A stretch of DNA of 64,000 nt from JBGPEQ01 sp050180895 (lineage in GTDB: Bacteria > Pseudomonadota > Alphaproteobacteria > Dongiales > Dongiaceae): positions 62,001 through 126,000 of the forward strand of contig JBFXDS010000004.1 in assembly GCA_050180895.1 (NCBI GenBank), read 5' to 3'. Within the stretch, counting starts at the first letter, position 1. The number at the start of each line of letters is the position of its first letter. A program made the position numbers and the translations under genes. Under the pieces are notes generated by a model, which made no database searches, was not told the origin of the DNA, and saw only the letters and a program-made list of their open reading frames with translations. This document shows, one piece after another, positions 62,640-64,000 of the stretch.

Positions 62640-64000
62640 CTACAGCGCCATCGCCAGCTTGCGGCCCTCGTAGAAGGCCATCGAGGCGGAGCGGGCGGCG
62701 ACGGCGTCGCCGATCGTGTGCACCTCGAGGCCGGCGCCCGCCAGCTCCCTCGTGAGTCGGTCCTCCGGCGTGTTGGTGGTGGCGAGGACGAGGCTGTCGA
62801 ACTCGCGTTCCTCGAACTCGCCGGTGTAGAGGTTCATGAGCTTGGCCGTGCCGCCCTTCCATTCGGAGAGCGCCGTGGCCAGCAGCACCTCGACGCCGTA
62901 CTTGGCGAACCGCTCGCGCAGGGTGTCGCCGGTATGGCTGTAGTCGAGCGCGGCGCCGGCCTTCTCCGCGGCCGTGACGACCGTGACCTGGTGGCGCTGC
63001 TGCGCGAGGTGGAGCGCGGTGCCGCTGGCCGGCCACCAGCCGTTGATGTCGTCGAGCAGCAGCACACGGCTACCCGGCGTCACCTTGCCCTCGAGCACGT
63101 CGTGGGCGGTGCAGACATTGTCCTGTTCGGCGCCCGGCAGCTTCGTCACATGCGGGAAGGCCCGCTGGAATCCCTCGCGCGACGGGTTGGAGCCGGTGCA
63201 GAGGATCACCGCGTCCGCGCCGGCCTGGGCGATGTCCGCCCGCGTCATCTCCGTGCGCAGCCTGACTTGCACCTGCAGCTTCTCGAGCTGCGTGCGATAC
63301 CAGTGCAGCAGCGTGCCGATCTCGCCGCGCTCGGGCTGTCCGGCGGCGAGACGGAACTGGCCGCCGAGTTCCCCGGTCTTCTCGACCAGGGTGACGCGGT
63401 GGCCGCGGGCGGCCGCGACGCGCGCGGCTTCAAGCCCGGCGGGCCCGCCGCCCACCACCAGCACATGGCGCGGCTTGGCCGCCGGCGGCGCGGTATCGCC
63501 ATCCCACTGGTGCTCACGCGCGACCGAGGGGTTGGAGATGCAGGACACCCAGTAGTCGCGCAGGCGGCGGCCGAGGCAGAGCTGGTTGCAGGAGATGCAG
63601 GGCCGGATGTCCTCCGGCCGCCCCTCCTTCGCCTTGTTGGCGAGATGCGGGTCGGCGATCTGGCCGCGCACGATGCTGACCATGTCGGCGCTGCCCTCGG
63701 CGATCACCTTCTCGGCGTTCTCCGGCGTCTTGACGCGGGCCTCGGCGGTGATGCGCGCGTGCTTGACGACCTCCTTGAACTTGGCGGCGTCGGCCGTGCC
63801 CAGGAACATGGCGAAATGGAAGGACGGCACGATCTTGGCGAACTGGTTGAGATAGCTCCCGGTGCCGCAGGAGAAATAGTCGACCAAGCCGCGGGAATCG
63901 AGATAGGCGGCGATCTCCTGCTTGTCGGCGATGCTGAGGCCGCCCGGATAGGGCTCGGCGCCGGAGATGGTCATGCCGATGACGTAGCGCTCGCCGCAGG
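62640..64000 (-). CDS. NADH:flavin oxidoreductase/4Fe-4S FAD oxidoreductase (TMADH-family), N-terminus outside window
   Basis: The minus-strand frame is open from the window edge to the stop at 62640, giving the C-terminal ~453 residues; the start is missing. VSIVRGQIADPHLANKAKEGRPEDIRPCISCNQLC is the end of the FMN barrel, with a 4Fe-4S motif C-x2-C-x3-C-x11-C, and VLVVGGGPAGLEAARVAAARGH begins the FAD domain. The family includes enoate reductases, stachydrine and dimethylglycine demethylases. It is convergent with the DAO gene, with the REP pair in between. Confidence 0.85.
   Translation of the reverse strand, partial: CGERYVIGMTISGAEPYPGGLSIADKQEIAAYLDSRGLVDYFSCGTGSYLNQFAKIVPSFHFAMFLGTADAAKFKEVVKHARITAEARVKTPENAEKVIAEGSADMVSIVRGQIADPHLANKAKEGRPEDIRPCISCNQLCLGRRLRDYWVSCISNPSVAREHQWDGDTAPPAAKPRHVLVVGGGPAGLEAARVAAARGHRVTLVEKTGELGGQFRLAAGQPERGEIGTLLHWYRTQLEKLQVQVRLRTEMTRADIAQAGADAVILCTGSNPSREGFQRAFPHVTKLPGAEQDNVCTAHDVLEGKVTPGSRVLLLDDINGWWPASGTALHLAQQRHQVTVVTAAEKAGAALDYSHTGDTLRERFAKYGVEVLLATALSEWKGGTAKLMNLYTGEFEEREFDSLVLATTNTPEDRLTRELAGAGLEVHTIGDAVAARSASMAFYEGRKLAMAL

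Overview
The window is high-GC, densely coding DNA from a free-living Gram-negative bacterium, most likely an alphaproteobacterium of the Rhodospirillales type (inference). Reasons: LptF/LptG permeases, a ChvG-like sensor with an OmpR-type regulator, a TTAA-N7-TTAA CtrA-like box, a DUF1127 protein, many binding-protein-dependent transporters, and a tRNA-Asn with encoded CCA. There are no rRNA genes, CRISPR arrays, transposases or integrases.

Layout. 1-7.3 kb: a partial ATP-grasp gene faces away from a tightly overlapping run of lptF-lptG, a fatty-acid-hydroxylase-family enzyme, a GNAT-fold protein and a nucleotidyltransferase, with a second nucleotidyltransferase convergent to it. This looks like a lipid synthesis and export locus, possibly for sphingolipid. 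7.3-14.6 kb: tRNA-Asn, a nitrobindin-like protein, YdcF and HutD relatives, then a TRAP transporter (dctPQM) with an amidase. 14.6-25.9 kb: small and unknown genes, a two-component system preceded by a lipoprotein, an SDR, a GST, MscS, a DMFase-like protein, a duplicated-motif membrane protein and Ada. 26-28.6 kb: an ATP-grasp/zinc-peptidase pair and a histone-H1-like protein. 28.9-34.5 kb: a PotD-like binding protein, a BetI-like regulator, a Rieske oxygenase and two acyl-CoA dehydrogenases, probably for a quaternary amine. 34.5-43.4 kb: TauE/SafE, GFA, a degenerate HtrA-like protein, a frameshifted hybrid histidine kinase, MFS, MDR and a deletion-bearing FAD oxidase pseudogene.

43.5-45.7 kb is a clearly less GC-rich island with three overlapping genes: a TIGR04255-family protein and two uncharacterised small proteins. 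It is the best candidate here for an undescribed accessory system. 45.8-49.2 kb holds a FecR-domain protein with a glycine-rich tail followed by a CHASE2-PAS histidine kinase. 49.5-51.2 kb holds a periplasmic sorbosone-dehydrogenase-type protein with its cytochrome c.

51.2-64 kb is a methylated-amine catabolic region. It has a trimethylamine-dehydrogenase homologue with an altered substrate pocket, a dipeptide-type ABC transporter with a double ATPase, a non-pyrrolysine MttB-family methyltransferase, a DAO-type FAD oxidase and, at the right edge, a second flavin/4Fe-4S oxidoreductase that runs out of the window. A pair of inverted REP-like palindromes lies between the last two genes.

In this GC-rich DNA most long open frames are antisense shadows. 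Genes were chosen by recognisable protein families, operon overlaps, ribosome binding sites and third-codon-position GC. All family assignments were made by eye.
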